This document shows positions 1-7,270 of a DNA stretch of 7,314 bases, in pieces. The DNA is from Proteobacteria bacterium UBA1847 (lineage in GTDB: Bacteria > Pseudomonadota > Gammaproteobacteria > Steroidobacterales > Woeseiaceae): the NCBI GenBank assembly GCA_002338605.1, contig DDIP01000094.1, positions 1 to 7,314 of the forward strand, written 5' to 3'. How positions within the stretch are numbered: the first letter of the stretch is position 1; every line of letters starts with the position of its first letter. The translations under genes and the position numbers were made by a program. Under the pieces are notes generated by a model, which worked only from the letters and a program-made list of their open reading frames with translations, was not told the DNA's origin and did not search any database.

Positions 1-1
1 G

Positions 2-796
2 GGCGAGGCCTGGCTGGTCGGCGCCGGGCCAGGTGACCCCGGACTATTGACCCTGCGAGCGTTGCAGGTTCTGCAGAAGGCCGACGTCATTATGCATGAT
101 CGCCTGGTGTCTCCCGACGTTATCGCCCTGGCACGCCGTGATGCTGACCGGATTTCGGTCGGCAAGACACCGGGCTGCCAGGCCAATTCCCAGTCGGAAA
201 TCAATGCACTGCTGGTGAAGCTTGTCGGCGAAGGAAAGCGCGTCTGCCGGCTAAAGGGTGGTGATCCCTTCATTTTCGGTCGCGGTGGTGAAGAAGCCGA
301 AGCACTGCAGGCGGCCGGTCATCGCTACCAGGTCATACCGGGTATTACCTCGGCGGCGGGCTGTGCTGCCTATACCGGTATCCCGCTGACTCATCGCGAT
401 CTGTCGCAGTCGGTCGCGTTCGTTACTGCACACGGCAAGGATTCGGTTGACGCCCTTGACTGGGCATCGCTGGCGCGCGACAAGCAGACGCTGGCATTCT
501 ATATGGCGGTGAAACGATTCTCGTCCGTTATGAACAACCTGATTGATAACGGGCGGGCACCGGATACACCGGTTGCGATTATCGAAAAAGGAACGACGCC
601 GGACCAGCGCGTCGTTCGCGGCACGCTGGGACAGCTGACCTTGCTGGCGGATGCGCACCGCATTGTTGCGCCCGCCATGTTGATCGTTGGCGAAGTCGCC
701 ACATTGGGCGTTGATAGTCACGATGAAGCCCCACCAGCGGCATGGAAGTATGCTAAACCAGTGCACCTCATCCAAAAAGAAAGGCAATCATTATGA
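2..796 (+). CDS. cysG: Uroporphyrinogen-III C-methyltransferase (SUMT), CysG/CobA type, 5'-truncated
   Basis: The frame is open from the left edge, so the 264 residues seen are the C-terminal part of a longer gene. SUMT transfers two methyl groups from S-adenosylmethionine to uroporphyrinogen III, giving precorrin-2 for siroheme or cobalamin, in the cytoplasm. Visible motifs, numbered in the fragment, are the glycine-rich loop VGAGPGDPG (6-14), DRLVS (33-37), RLKGGDPFIFGRGGEE (83-98) and the PGITSAAG/IPLTHRD block (113-133). These match the tetrapyrrole methylase fold and resemble the C-terminal half of E. coli CysG closely. A TTG at 47 is not the start, because the SAM loop lies upstream of it in the same frame. 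About 20 residues extend past the usual SUMT end. The stop overlaps the next start as ATGA, and the cysteine synthase neighbour points to siroheme for sulfite reductase. Whether an N-terminal dehydrogenase/ferrochelatase half (full CysG) or a stand-alone CobA lies upstream cannot be seen. Confidence 0.93.
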   Translation, partial: GEAWLVGAGPGDPGLLTLRALQVLQKADVIMHDRLVSPDVIALARRDADRISVGKTPGCQANSQSEINALLVKLVGEGKRVCRLKGGDPFIFGRGGEEAEALQAAGHRYQVIPGITSAAGCAAYTGIPLTHRDLSQSVAFVTAHGKDSVDALDWASLARDKQTLAFYMAVKRFSSVMNNLIDNGRAPDTPVAIIEKGTTPDQRVVRGTLGQLTLLADAHRIVAPAMLIVGEVATLGVDSHDEAPPAAWKYAKPVHLIQKERQSL

Positions 797-1746
797 TTTA
801 CAACAATATCCTGGAAACGATCGGCAATACGCCGGTTGTCCGACTAAACAAGATGGGGCCGGACCACGTTGATCTGTATGTAAAGGTGGAGTCATTTAAT
901 CCACTGGCTTCGGTAAAAGATCGACTTGCCTTCGCAATCATCAACGACGCTGAAAAACGCGGGACGTTGAAGCCGGGCCAGACGGTCGTCGAAGCGACAT
1001 CCGGCAACACTGGAATTGCATTGGCTATGGTTTGCGCTGCAAAGGGCCACCCGTTCGTCGCCATAATGGCAGACTCGTTTTCCATCGAGCGGCGAAAAAT
1101 CATGCGCGGCCTCGGTGCCAAGGTCATTCTTACGCCGGCGGCCGAGCGCGGTACCGGTATGGTGAAAAAAGCGGAAGAGCTGGCCGAAAAACACGGCTGG
1201 TTCCTTGCGCGGCAATTTGAGAACGAGGCGAATCCGGAGTATCACCGCAACACCACGGGACCGGAAATCCTCACCGACTTCGCCGGCAAGCGACTTGATT
1301 ACTGGGTAACCGGTTATGGCACCGGGGGAACGATGACGGGTGCCGGCGAAGTGCTGAAACTTGCACGGCCCGATATCACGATTGTCGCAACGGAGCCGGC
1401 CGGCGCCTCATTGCTGTCGGGCGCCGACTGGGCGCCGCACAAGATCCAGGGATGGACGCCGGATTTCATTCCCGATGTACTGAACCGGGAAATATTCGAC
1501 GAGTTGTTGCCGGTCACTGATGAGCGCGCGATCGCCGTATCGCGCGAACTGGCGGCAAAAGAGGGAATATTTGCCGGTATTTCCTCCGGCGCAACACTTG
1601 AGGCGGCGTTGCTCACCGCGGAGAAAGCACCCAAAGGATCCGTCATTCTGGCGATGCTGCCGGATACCGGTGAACGCTATCTGAGCACGCCGCTGTTCGA
1701 AGGTGTGAATGAAGGTTCGGACGATGAGTGGCTGGCGAGTTTGTGA
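793..1746 (+). CDS. cysK: Cysteine synthase (O-acetylserine sulfhydrylase), CysK-like
   Basis: This 317-residue cytoplasmic PLP enzyme makes cysteine from O-acetylserine and sulfide. The PLP lysine is Lys42 in NPLASVKDR (36-44). The substrate loop TSGNTG is at 69-74, Gln141 lies in RQFENEANP, the phosphate-binding GTGGT is at 176-180, and Ser264 of GISSGA is placed to contact the pyridine nitrogen. The C-terminal GERYLST is at 293-299. Length, the HKIQG segment (216-220) and the GERYLST ending favour the CysK group over the usually shorter CysM. SVKDR rather than the enterobacterial SVKCR resembles plant-type and many other bacterial CysK proteins. The start ATG at 793 has a good AGAAAGG site at 778-784, 8 bases upstream, and overlaps the cysG stop by 4 bases, so the pair is probably one operon with coupled translation. 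CysM or a cystathionine beta-synthase-type homologue is the main alternative for the name; the enzyme class is secure. Confidence 0.9.
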   Translation: MIYNNILETIGNTPVVRLNKMGPDHVDLYVKVESFNPLASVKDRLAFAIINDAEKRGTLKPGQTVVEATSGNTGIALAMVCAAKGHPFVAIMADSFSIERRKIMRGLGAKVILTPAAERGTGMVKKAEELAEKHGWFLARQFENEANPEYHRNTTGPEILTDFAGKRLDYWVTGYGTGGTMTGAGEVLKLARPDITIVATEPAGASLLSGADWAPHKIQGWTPDFIPDVLNREIFDELLPVTDERAIAVSRELAAKEGIFAGISSGATLEAALLTAEKAPKGSVILAMLPDTGERYLSTPLFEGVNEGSDDEWLASL

Positions 1747-1752
1747 GCAAAC

Positions 1753-1767
1753 GCTCAGTTTCTGAGC
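1753..1767 (+). other. Short perfect hairpin downstream of cysK
   Basis: GCTCAG (1753-1758) and CTGAGC (1762-1767) are perfect inverted repeats around a TTT loop, beginning 6 bases after the cysK stop. No run of T follows, so it is not a convincing intrinsic terminator. It could protect the 3' end of the cysG-cysK message or be chance. The rest of the 65-base spacer (1747-1811) shows no clear promoter. Confidence 0.3.
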
Positions 1768-1799
1768 TAAACCGCTGAATAGGTGAACAAACCCGGGCG

Positions 1800-1823
1800 C
1801 TGCTGAGACTCGTGTCACAGCAG
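1800..1823 (+). other. Hairpin spanning the upstream-most GTG start of the c-di-GMP gene
   Basis: CTGCTG (1800-1805) pairs with CAGCAG (1818-1823). Inside it, after an A/A mismatch, GAC (1807-1809) pairs with GTC (1814-1816) around a TCGT loop, giving 9 pairs with one internal mismatch. The GTG at 1812 and the only weak GAG ribosome-binding candidate (1805-1807) both lie within it. It may hide that start, or sit in the leader of a shorter protein starting at 1866. No T-run follows, so a terminator role is unlikely. Confidence 0.35.
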
Positions 1824-4091
1824 TTCAGCCCGGCTGCTGGCATCGTGTGCGTTGGATTCGATGCAATGATTGCCTGGAATGCCGTGTCAGCAGACGTTCA
1901 CGCCCTGATCACCGAGAGAAACATCAGCAAGGTTGGCAGCCTGCTGCATTCCCTTGTGCCTCGCGCCCAGCTTTTCTGTTTCTACAATCATGACAAGGAA
2001 TGCGCCTGGACCAGCGCGGGCGGCGACGACTTCGAGATTGACAATTTTGTCGCGGACCTGCCGCGCGAAGTTGTCGACAAGTTAGCCATTGACGAAGACA
2101 GCCTGCGACGCACCCTGTCGTCCGGGCGAACCGTCCTGGCGCTACCCGTGCAGGATGAGGCCCGGCAGGTTATAGGCCTGCTGATCGCGCTGTTCTCAAA
2201 AAACGACGGCAAGTCAGCGGCTTTCAATCCGCACCTCCTGAAAAGTATTCTCGATCCCGCCCTGGCACTCATTGCAGAAAGTGTGCGCGTGAGCAAGGAA
2301 GTGAAAGAAGCGGCGCGAAAGTTTGCCGAAATGCGACGAGAGCTTGAATTCGTTTATGAAGTCGATGAAAAAATTCACGGTGCATCGGGGCGACATTCCA
2401 GCCTGGCACAACTGGTCGGGCGCAGTGGCCGGTACCTTGGAATCAATTACAGTGTGTTGCTGATTCCATCGAAGCGTATTCGTATCAGCGCGACGCATTC
2501 AAGCTGGAAAACGGTCAATCGCAAGGTGCTCGATCGATACCTCATCGACCAGCTGTTGCCGAAGCTTGACGGCGAGCGCAAGCCCGTCGTATTCGAGATC
2601 GCCGCGATCGACGACGACAATAGCCTGACGGACTCAGGCTACCAGGCGCTTCTGTGTCCGCTGCAAGACAAACAAGGCAATGTTGAAGGTGTGCTGGCCC
2701 AACTGGGTCGGGTCGACCAGCGGAAGTTCAGCAGCAGCGACCGTCGCTTCATGTCGCACATCGGTCGCAAGATCGAATACGTTATCGAGCAATCGTTCGA
2801 CACGATGACCGGACTGATGAACCGCGCCGGCTTCGAGGCACAATTGACAGAGTCATTTGGCGACCTGAAGTCCGACAGTGACACGCACCAGATTATCTAT
2901 TTCGATCTCGACAACCTGCAGCTTGTCAATGACACGTTCAGTCGCAAGGCCGGAGACGATGTTATCGTCCGATTCGCACGACTTCTCGAGGAAGACCTGC
3001 CTAAGAGCGCCGTGTTGTCGCGCCTGACAGGCGACGATTTCTGCATGCTATTGACGCACGCAGATTCGGAAACAGCTCTCGACTATGCCAATCGCATGCG
3101 CGAGAAAATGGTCGCCTTACGTTATCTCGAAGGTGACAAATCCCTGCAGGTGACGATGAGCGTCGGTATTGCGGAATTTGACCGAACCATCGGTGACGAA
3201 AGCAATGTACTGACAACCGCCAGGATGGCTTGTGAAGCAGCGAAAGACCACGGGCGGGATCGCGTCGAAATCTACGATCAGAGCAACCGCAGCGTGATTC
3301 GCCGTTACGACGATATGCAGCTGGTAACAAATATTCAGCATGCACTGGACGGCGACAGGTTTGAATTGCTCGCACAGCCTATTACCAGTCTGGGCAGCGA
3401 CTCGAGCCATCCGAGTTTCGAAGTCCTGTTAAGAATGCCGGACGGCGACGGTGGGCGCATTGAAACAAAGGCCCTGTTTTCGGCAGCGGAGCGCTACCGG
3501 ATGATGCCGCAAATAGATCGCTGGGTGGTCTCGACGACCATCGCCGCGCTCACCCGGGCGAAGGACCTGGTCGAACAGCGCGGCGCAACTTTCGCGATAA
3601 ACCTGTCCGGCCAGTCGCTGGGTGACGATGATTTCCTGGAATTTATCGAGGAAGAAATCGATCGCAGCGGCTTGAAGAACACATCGTTGTGCTTCGAGAT
3701 TACCGAATCCGCCGCGGTTTCCAACCTCAAAAAGGCGCAGGCCTTCATCGACCGGCTGCGGCAACGTGGCTGCCAGATTTCGCTGGATGATTTCGGTGCA
3801 GGCCTGAGTTCATTCGCCTATTTGAAAAACTTCAACGTCGATACGCTGAAAATCGATGGTGGTTTCATCCGCGATATCACTGACAATCGTATTTCCGAAT
3901 CGATGGTCGCGGCGATTACCCAGGTCGCAAAGGTCATGAAACTCAAGACTGTCGCCGAATTTGTAGAAACAGAAGAAACCCGAACACTGATCCGGGACCT
4001 GGGCGTCGATTTCGCACAAGGCCACATCATCGGACGTCCGGTCTCACTCGATTCCACCTTGTCCGATATGGCGGAAACGTCCGCGGCCTGA
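1812..4091 (+). CDS. GAF-like/GGDEF/EAL cyclic-di-GMP phosphodiesterase candidate
   Basis: This is a 759-residue soluble protein with no signal peptide or membrane segment. Residues about 30-160 and 195-325 look like two GAF-type sensor regions joined by a charged helix (about 160-190). The GGDEF domain spans about 328-490: it begins DTMTGLMNR (330-338) and keeps FDLDN (364-368), but the signature is TGDDF (406-410), the usual lysine of FKxxND is Gln370, and no RxxD inhibitory site precedes the signature. The EAL domain spans about 500-750. Its signature is EVL (537-539), and it keeps the expected metal and catalytic residues: Glu537, Asn597, Glu629, Asp659, Asp660, Lys680, Glu716 and Gln736. 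I infer that it hydrolyses c-di-GMP to pGpG, with the GGDEF part possibly regulatory. The start is uncertain: GTG 1812 is the furthest upstream, while ATG 1866 (residue 19) loses nothing recognisable and has GGA 9 bases upstream. It lies between biosynthetic genes with no obvious functional link. Confidence 0.88.
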   Translation: MSQQFSPAAGIVCVGFDAMIAWNAVSADVHALITERNISKVGSLLHSLVPRAQLFCFYNHDKECAWTSAGGDDFEIDNFVADLPREVVDKLAIDEDSLRRTLSSGRTVLALPVQDEARQVIGLLIALFSKNDGKSAAFNPHLLKSILDPALALIAESVRVSKEVKEAARKFAEMRRELEFVYEVDEKIHGASGRHSSLAQLVGRSGRYLGINYSVLLIPSKRIRISATHSSWKTVNRKVLDRYLIDQLLPKLDGERKPVVFEIAAIDDDNSLTDSGYQALLCPLQDKQGNVEGVLAQLGRVDQRKFSSSDRRFMSHIGRKIEYVIEQSFDTMTGLMNRAGFEAQLTESFGDLKSDSDTHQIIYFDLDNLQLVNDTFSRKAGDDVIVRFARLLEEDLPKSAVLSRLTGDDFCMLLTHADSETALDYANRMREKMVALRYLEGDKSLQVTMSVGIAEFDRTIGDESNVLTTARMACEAAKDHGRDRVEIYDQSNRSVIRRYDDMQLVTNIQHALDGDRFELLAQPITSLGSDSSHPSFEVLLRMPDGDGGRIETKALFSAAERYRMMPQIDRWVVSTTIAALTRAKDLVEQRGATFAINLSGQSLGDDDFLEFIEEEIDRSGLKNTSLCFEITESAAVSNLKKAQAFIDRLRQRGCQISLDDFGAGLSSFAYLKNFNVDTLKIDGGFIRDITDNRISESMVAAITQVAKVMKLKTVAEFVETEETRTLIRDLGVDFAQGHIIGRPVSLDSTLSDMAETSAA

Positions 4092-4096
4092 TTTAC

Positions 4097-4117
4097 TCCG
4101 GCGTCCGCCGGAATTTT
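4097..4117 (+). terminator. Possible intrinsic terminator after the EAL gene
   Basis: TCCGGCG (4097-4103) and CGCCGGA (4106-4112) form a perfect GC-rich inverted repeat, realistically a 6-bp stem with a GTCC loop. It starts 5 bases after the stop of the c-di-GMP gene and is followed by AATTTTCGTT. The T-run is only four bases, so it would be a weak terminator. Its position in the only gap before glnE fits separation of the two transcripts. Confidence 0.45.
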
Positions 4118-4120
4118 CGT

Positions 4121-4126
4121 TAGACT
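4121..4126 (+). promoter_or_regulatory. Candidate -10 element of glnE (TAGACT)
   Basis: TAGACT matches four of six TATAAT positions and lies 6 bases before the glnE ATG, so transcription would begin at or next to the start codon. No Shine-Dalgarno precedes that ATG, which fits a leaderless message. No good -35 hexamer is seen; that region falls in the GC-rich hairpin. The call is weak. Confidence 0.3.
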
Positions 4127-4132
4127 GCGGCA

Positions 4133-7003
4133 ATGAGGAACCGTGTCGACCTTGCCATCAGCGATCTGCCGAGGATTCTGCGCTCGCCGGTACGCCTCTG
4201 GTTCGAACGCCTTGCAGAGCAGCATCCGGATATCCCGACACACCTGATTCTACCGCTGGTGCGGGTGGTCGCCTGCAGCGAGTTTGCAGCCGCCGTAATC
4301 TCCAGAGACTGGCAATGGTTTGTCGAGAACGCGGCATCCTTTGCCGAGCCGGTGGAAGCCACGGTCATCGATGCGTTCACACAGCAAATCCTGTTGTCCG
4401 ACCTCGATGAGGAATCCGTCAAAAGCGAACTTCGAATATTTCGCAATCGCTACCTGTTGCGCATCCTCTGGTGCGAGGTACAGGGTTTCGCTGACCTTGA
4501 TGAGACGCTGGACCAGTTGTCCTTGCTTGCTGACCGACTGTTGCATATCGCAATGACGACCGCGGAAAGACTGTTGCATGCAAGGTTCGGCCAAGTGAAG
4601 AACAGCGCTGGCGATTCTGTGCCACTGATCGTGATCGGCATGGGAAAACTGGGTGGACGGGAGCTCAATTTTTCGTCGGATATTGATCTCATTTTCTGCT
4701 ACTCGGAACACGGTGAAACCGACGGTGCGCGACACTTGAGCGCACAGGAATATTTCACTCGGCTGACACGCCTGGTGATTGCACTGATCGATGAGGTCAC
4801 GGTCGATGGGCTGGTTTTTCGCGTCGATACGCGGCTGCGGCCCTTTGGCGATAGTGGCCCATTGGTCGTTAGTTTTGCGGCCCTGGAGTCCTACCTGCTG
4901 CAGCATGGCCGTGACTGGGAGCGCTATGCCTATGTCAAGGCGCGCATTGTCGGTCGTCGTCCGCCAGACGGGGTCGCCCACGAGTTGCACGAGAACCTGA
5001 TCCGGCCTTTTGTGTATCGGCGTTACCTGGATTACGGGGTATTCGAGTCGGTGCGCCAGATGCAGCAGTTGATTGCCGTCGAGGTCAAGCGCAGGGAATT
5101 GGCGGACAACATCAAGCTCGGTCCCGGCGGAATTCGCGAGGCGGAATTTATTGTGCAGGCGCTGCAGCTGGTCCGGGGCGGGAACGAGAAGGCGCTGCAA
5201 AGCCGTGAGTTGCAAAAGGTGCTGCCAAGGCTGGTGAACGGCCGTGGCCTGAAAGCGGCTGATGCAGTGCAACTTCGGGATGCGTACCGCTTTCTTCGGC
5301 GCCTGGAGAACTTCATCCAGGGAATTCGTGACCAACAGACACACGAGCTACCGGATAACGATCTGGACAGGGCGCGCCTTTGTCTCGCAATGGGCGCGCG
5401 CAACTGGGATGAGCTGCTCGGCGATCTGGACCGACACCGCAGCGCGATAAGCCGGCAGTTCGATGCCATTGCGTCTCGGGGCAAACGGGATGATCGGCCG
5501 GCCGAGCAGGTGTTTCGGCAACTCTGGGACTCCGGAGCGGATCAATCGCGCTGGTTGCAGGTGCTGGAGGAAACAGGTGTCGTTGCCGCCGATGAACTGG
5601 CACGCAGGATTGTCGAGTTTGCCGATTCACCGGGTACGCAACAAATCGACAAGATGGCTGGCGAACGCCTGCAGCGTTTCATTCCAAAGCTTATCGGCAA
5701 GGTGATCGAATCGGCGCGACCGGACGTTGCTCTGACCAGAACGCTGTCAGTGACGGAACGCATTCTGAGGCGAAGCGCCTATCTTGCGCTGCTGAACGAG
5801 AACGAGCCGGCGATGTCTCGACTGGTGGATTTGTGTGGCCAGAGCCAGTACATCGCAAACCAGATCGCGAGACACCCGGCATTGATGGACGAGCTTCTGG
5901 ACCCGCAGAGTTTCACCGATACCGTCACCAGGGCGGAAATCGCCGACGACATGAAACGCAAGCTCGCGGTCCATGATGATCCGGACAGCGAAGCGCAAAT
6001 GCAGGCAATCGCACAGTTCCAGCGTGCCACGATGTTCCGAATCGCAGTCGCCGACTTCAACGACAAGCTGCCCATCATGAAGGTCAGCGATGGACTGACC
6101 TGGCTCGCAGAACTGGTCCTTGAGCAGGCGCTTCGCGTCGCGTGGCGGGACCTGACCCTGAAACACGGCGCGCCTCATTACGTTGTCGACGGCAAGTCCC
6201 ACGCATCAGGATTCGGCATAATTGCCTACGGGAAACTGGGTGGCCTGGAATTGTCCTACGGTTCGGACCTGGACATCGTTTTCCTGCACGATTCCCGGGG
6301 TGAGCACCAGGAGACGAAGGGCCCCAAACCACTGGACAATGCGTTGTTCTTCAGCCGCCTCGTGCGGCGCCTGCTGCACTTTCTGACCACACCGACCGGC
6401 TCTGGTGAGCTCTACGAAATCGATACCCGCCTGCGGCCAGACGGTCGGTCCGGGGTACTGGTGAGCAGTACCGAGGCATTCGAGCGCTACCAGGAAGACA
6501 ACGCGTGGACCTGGGAACACCAGGCCTTGCTGCGTGCCAGGGCAGTCGCAGGCAGTCCGAGGATCGCCGAAGAATTCGAACGTATTCGGCGGGAAACGCT
6601 GAGCCACCGGGTTCGCCGCGACCGGCTGCGTGAAGACGTTGTTTCGATGCGCCAGAAAATGCGCAAAGAGCTCGATCGCAGTGGCGAGGCGACCTTCGAT
6701 CTGAAACACGGTCAGGGTGGAATCGGCGACATCGAGTTCCTGGTGCAGTACCTCGTATTGCGCGAGGCACAAACCCATCCGGACGTTACCGTCTATTCCG
6801 ACAATATTCGACAACTCGAAGCACTGATTGCCGCGGGCATCCTTGACTACGCCGTCGGTAGTCGATTGCAGGATATCTACCGGGATTACCGCCTTTACCT
6901 GCACCGACAGGTTCTTGATGGTCGCAACGCGATTTGCGATAGCGGGCAATTTGTCGATGAACGCCAGTTCGTGGGGGCTCTCTGGGATGACTGGCTTGGC
7001 TGA
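4133..7003 (+). CDS. glnE: Bifunctional glutamine synthetase adenylyltransferase / adenylyl-removing enzyme
   Basis: GlnE adds AMP to, or removes it phosphorolytically from, a tyrosine of dodecameric glutamine synthetase. PII proteins report nitrogen status to it and so set ammonia assimilation. The protein has 956 residues, close to the roughly 946 of E. coli. It has the expected duplicated nucleotidyltransferase layout. In the N-terminal adenylyl-removase half, GMGKLGG is at 169-175, SSDIDL at 181-186 (Asp183, Asp185) and RLRPFGDSGPL at 234-244. In the C-terminal adenylyltransferase half, YGKLGG is at 699-704, GSDLDI at 710-715 (Asp712, Asp714) and RLRPDGRSG at 766-774. Each half ends in its helical domain, marked by GPGGIREAEF (330-339) and GQGGIGDIEF (860-869). 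Nothing is broken or missing. ATG 4133 is the natural start, since the N-terminal helix motifs follow at once, but no ribosome-binding site is visible. It starts 41 bases after the previous stop. glnA and glnB are not in the window. Confidence 0.97.
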   Translation: MRNRVDLAISDLPRILRSPVRLWFERLAEQHPDIPTHLILPLVRVVACSEFAAAVISRDWQWFVENAASFAEPVEATVIDAFTQQILLSDLDEESVKSELRIFRNRYLLRILWCEVQGFADLDETLDQLSLLADRLLHIAMTTAERLLHARFGQVKNSAGDSVPLIVIGMGKLGGRELNFSSDIDLIFCYSEHGETDGARHLSAQEYFTRLTRLVIALIDEVTVDGLVFRVDTRLRPFGDSGPLVVSFAALESYLLQHGRDWERYAYVKARIVGRRPPDGVAHELHENLIRPFVYRRYLDYGVFESVRQMQQLIAVEVKRRELADNIKLGPGGIREAEFIVQALQLVRGGNEKALQSRELQKVLPRLVNGRGLKAADAVQLRDAYRFLRRLENFIQGIRDQQTHELPDNDLDRARLCLAMGARNWDELLGDLDRHRSAISRQFDAIASRGKRDDRPAEQVFRQLWDSGADQSRWLQVLEETGVVAADELARRIVEFADSPGTQQIDKMAGERLQRFIPKLIGKVIESARPDVALTRTLSVTERILRRSAYLALLNENEPAMSRLVDLCGQSQYIANQIARHPALMDELLDPQSFTDTVTRAEIADDMKRKLAVHDDPDSEAQMQAIAQFQRATMFRIAVADFNDKLPIMKVSDGLTWLAELVLEQALRVAWRDLTLKHGAPHYVVDGKSHASGFGIIAYGKLGGLELSYGSDLDIVFLHDSRGEHQETKGPKPLDNALFFSRLVRRLLHFLTTPTGSGELYEIDTRLRPDGRSGVLVSSTEAFERYQEDNAWTWEHQALLRARAVAGSPRIAEEFERIRRETLSHRVRRDRLREDVVSMRQKMRKELDRSGEATFDLKHGQGGIGDIEFLVQYLVLREAQTHPDVTVYSDNIRQLEALIAAGILDYAVGSRLQDIYRDYRLYLHRQVLDGRNAICDSGQFVDERQFVGALWDDWLG

Positions 7004-7009
7004 CATGCC

Positions 7010-7015
7010 TATAAT
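7010..7015 (+). promoter_or_regulatory. Candidate sigma-70 -10 box (TATAAT) upstream of the zinc-finger gene
   Basis: A perfect TATAAT begins 7 bases after the glnE stop. Transcription would start near 7022, giving a leader of about 28 bases before the GTG at 7050. No strong -35 is visible at 16-18 bases spacing (the region reads around ATGACT), and TG lies two bases, not one, before the box, so it is not a canonical extended -10. It would let the zinc-finger and epimerase genes be read independently of glnE. Confidence 0.5.
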
Positions 7016-7049
7016 TCGCGATCCCAGAAGCCAATTGAAAGAGAAGACC

Positions 7050-7268
7050 GTGGCAGCAATAGCAGGCACCATTGATCAGAACCTGATTCCGGCAAACGCT
7101 CAGAGCAAATACAGTGTACGACCCAGGGACTTGCCCCTGAGCTGCCCGATGCCAGGCATGTACCTGTGGAATTCACATCCGAAGGTGTACCTGCCGATCG
7201 AGGCCACCGGTGACGCCAAGTGCCCCTACTGTGGCGCGCAATACCACCTGCTCAACAGCGACGACTGA
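7050..7268 (+). CDS. zf-CHCC zinc-finger domain protein (72 residues)
   Basis: This is a small cytoplasmic protein of the zf-CHCC family, related to the zinc-binding part of the mitochondrial complex I subunit NDUFS6. The role of the bacterial members is not established. The Cys-His-Cys-Cys ligand set is complete: Cys32 in SCPMPGM, His43 in WNSHP, and Cys58 and Cys61 in CPYCG, with the family's VYLPIE segment (46-51) between them. The frame stays open upstream into the end of glnE, but that part has no family resemblance. I chose GTG 7050 because it gives the usual small size and follows a purine-rich AAAGAGAAG stretch. The stop is 2 bases before the next ATG, so it is probably cotranscribed with the epimerase gene. 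Such small zinc-finger genes are known beside ilvE and LPS heptose genes in gammaproteobacteria. Confidence 0.88.
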   Translation: MAAIAGTIDQNLIPANAQSKYSVRPRDLPLSCPMPGMYLWNSHPKVYLPIEATGDAKCPYCGAQYHLLNSDD

Positions 7269-7270
7269 TC

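Noticed and set aside
251..787. Minus-strand open frame of 178 codons inside the methyltransferase gene
   Set aside because: The plus strand encodes conserved SUMT motifs across the same stretch; the antisense product has no recognisable feature.
1753..1767. Hairpin after cysK as an intrinsic terminator
   Set aside because: The stem is only 6 bp with a 3-base loop and no T-run follows, so termination is not supported.
4250..5344. Long open frame of 364 codons on the minus strand
   Set aside because: It lies wholly inside glnE, whose plus-strand protein is recognisable throughout. The antisense translation has no recognisable motif and is a codon-bias shadow.
6828..7049. Upstream extension of the zinc-finger frame into the end of glnE
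   Set aside because: The 74 extra residues overlap the GlnE C terminus in another frame, cross the promoter candidate and have no resemblance to zf-CHCC proteins. GTG 7050 gives the normal size.
6206..7072. Open frame of 288 codons on the minus strand running from the zinc-finger gene region into glnE
   Set aside because: It is antisense to the conserved C-terminal half of GlnE, lacks any family motif and would cover the TATAAT promoter region.
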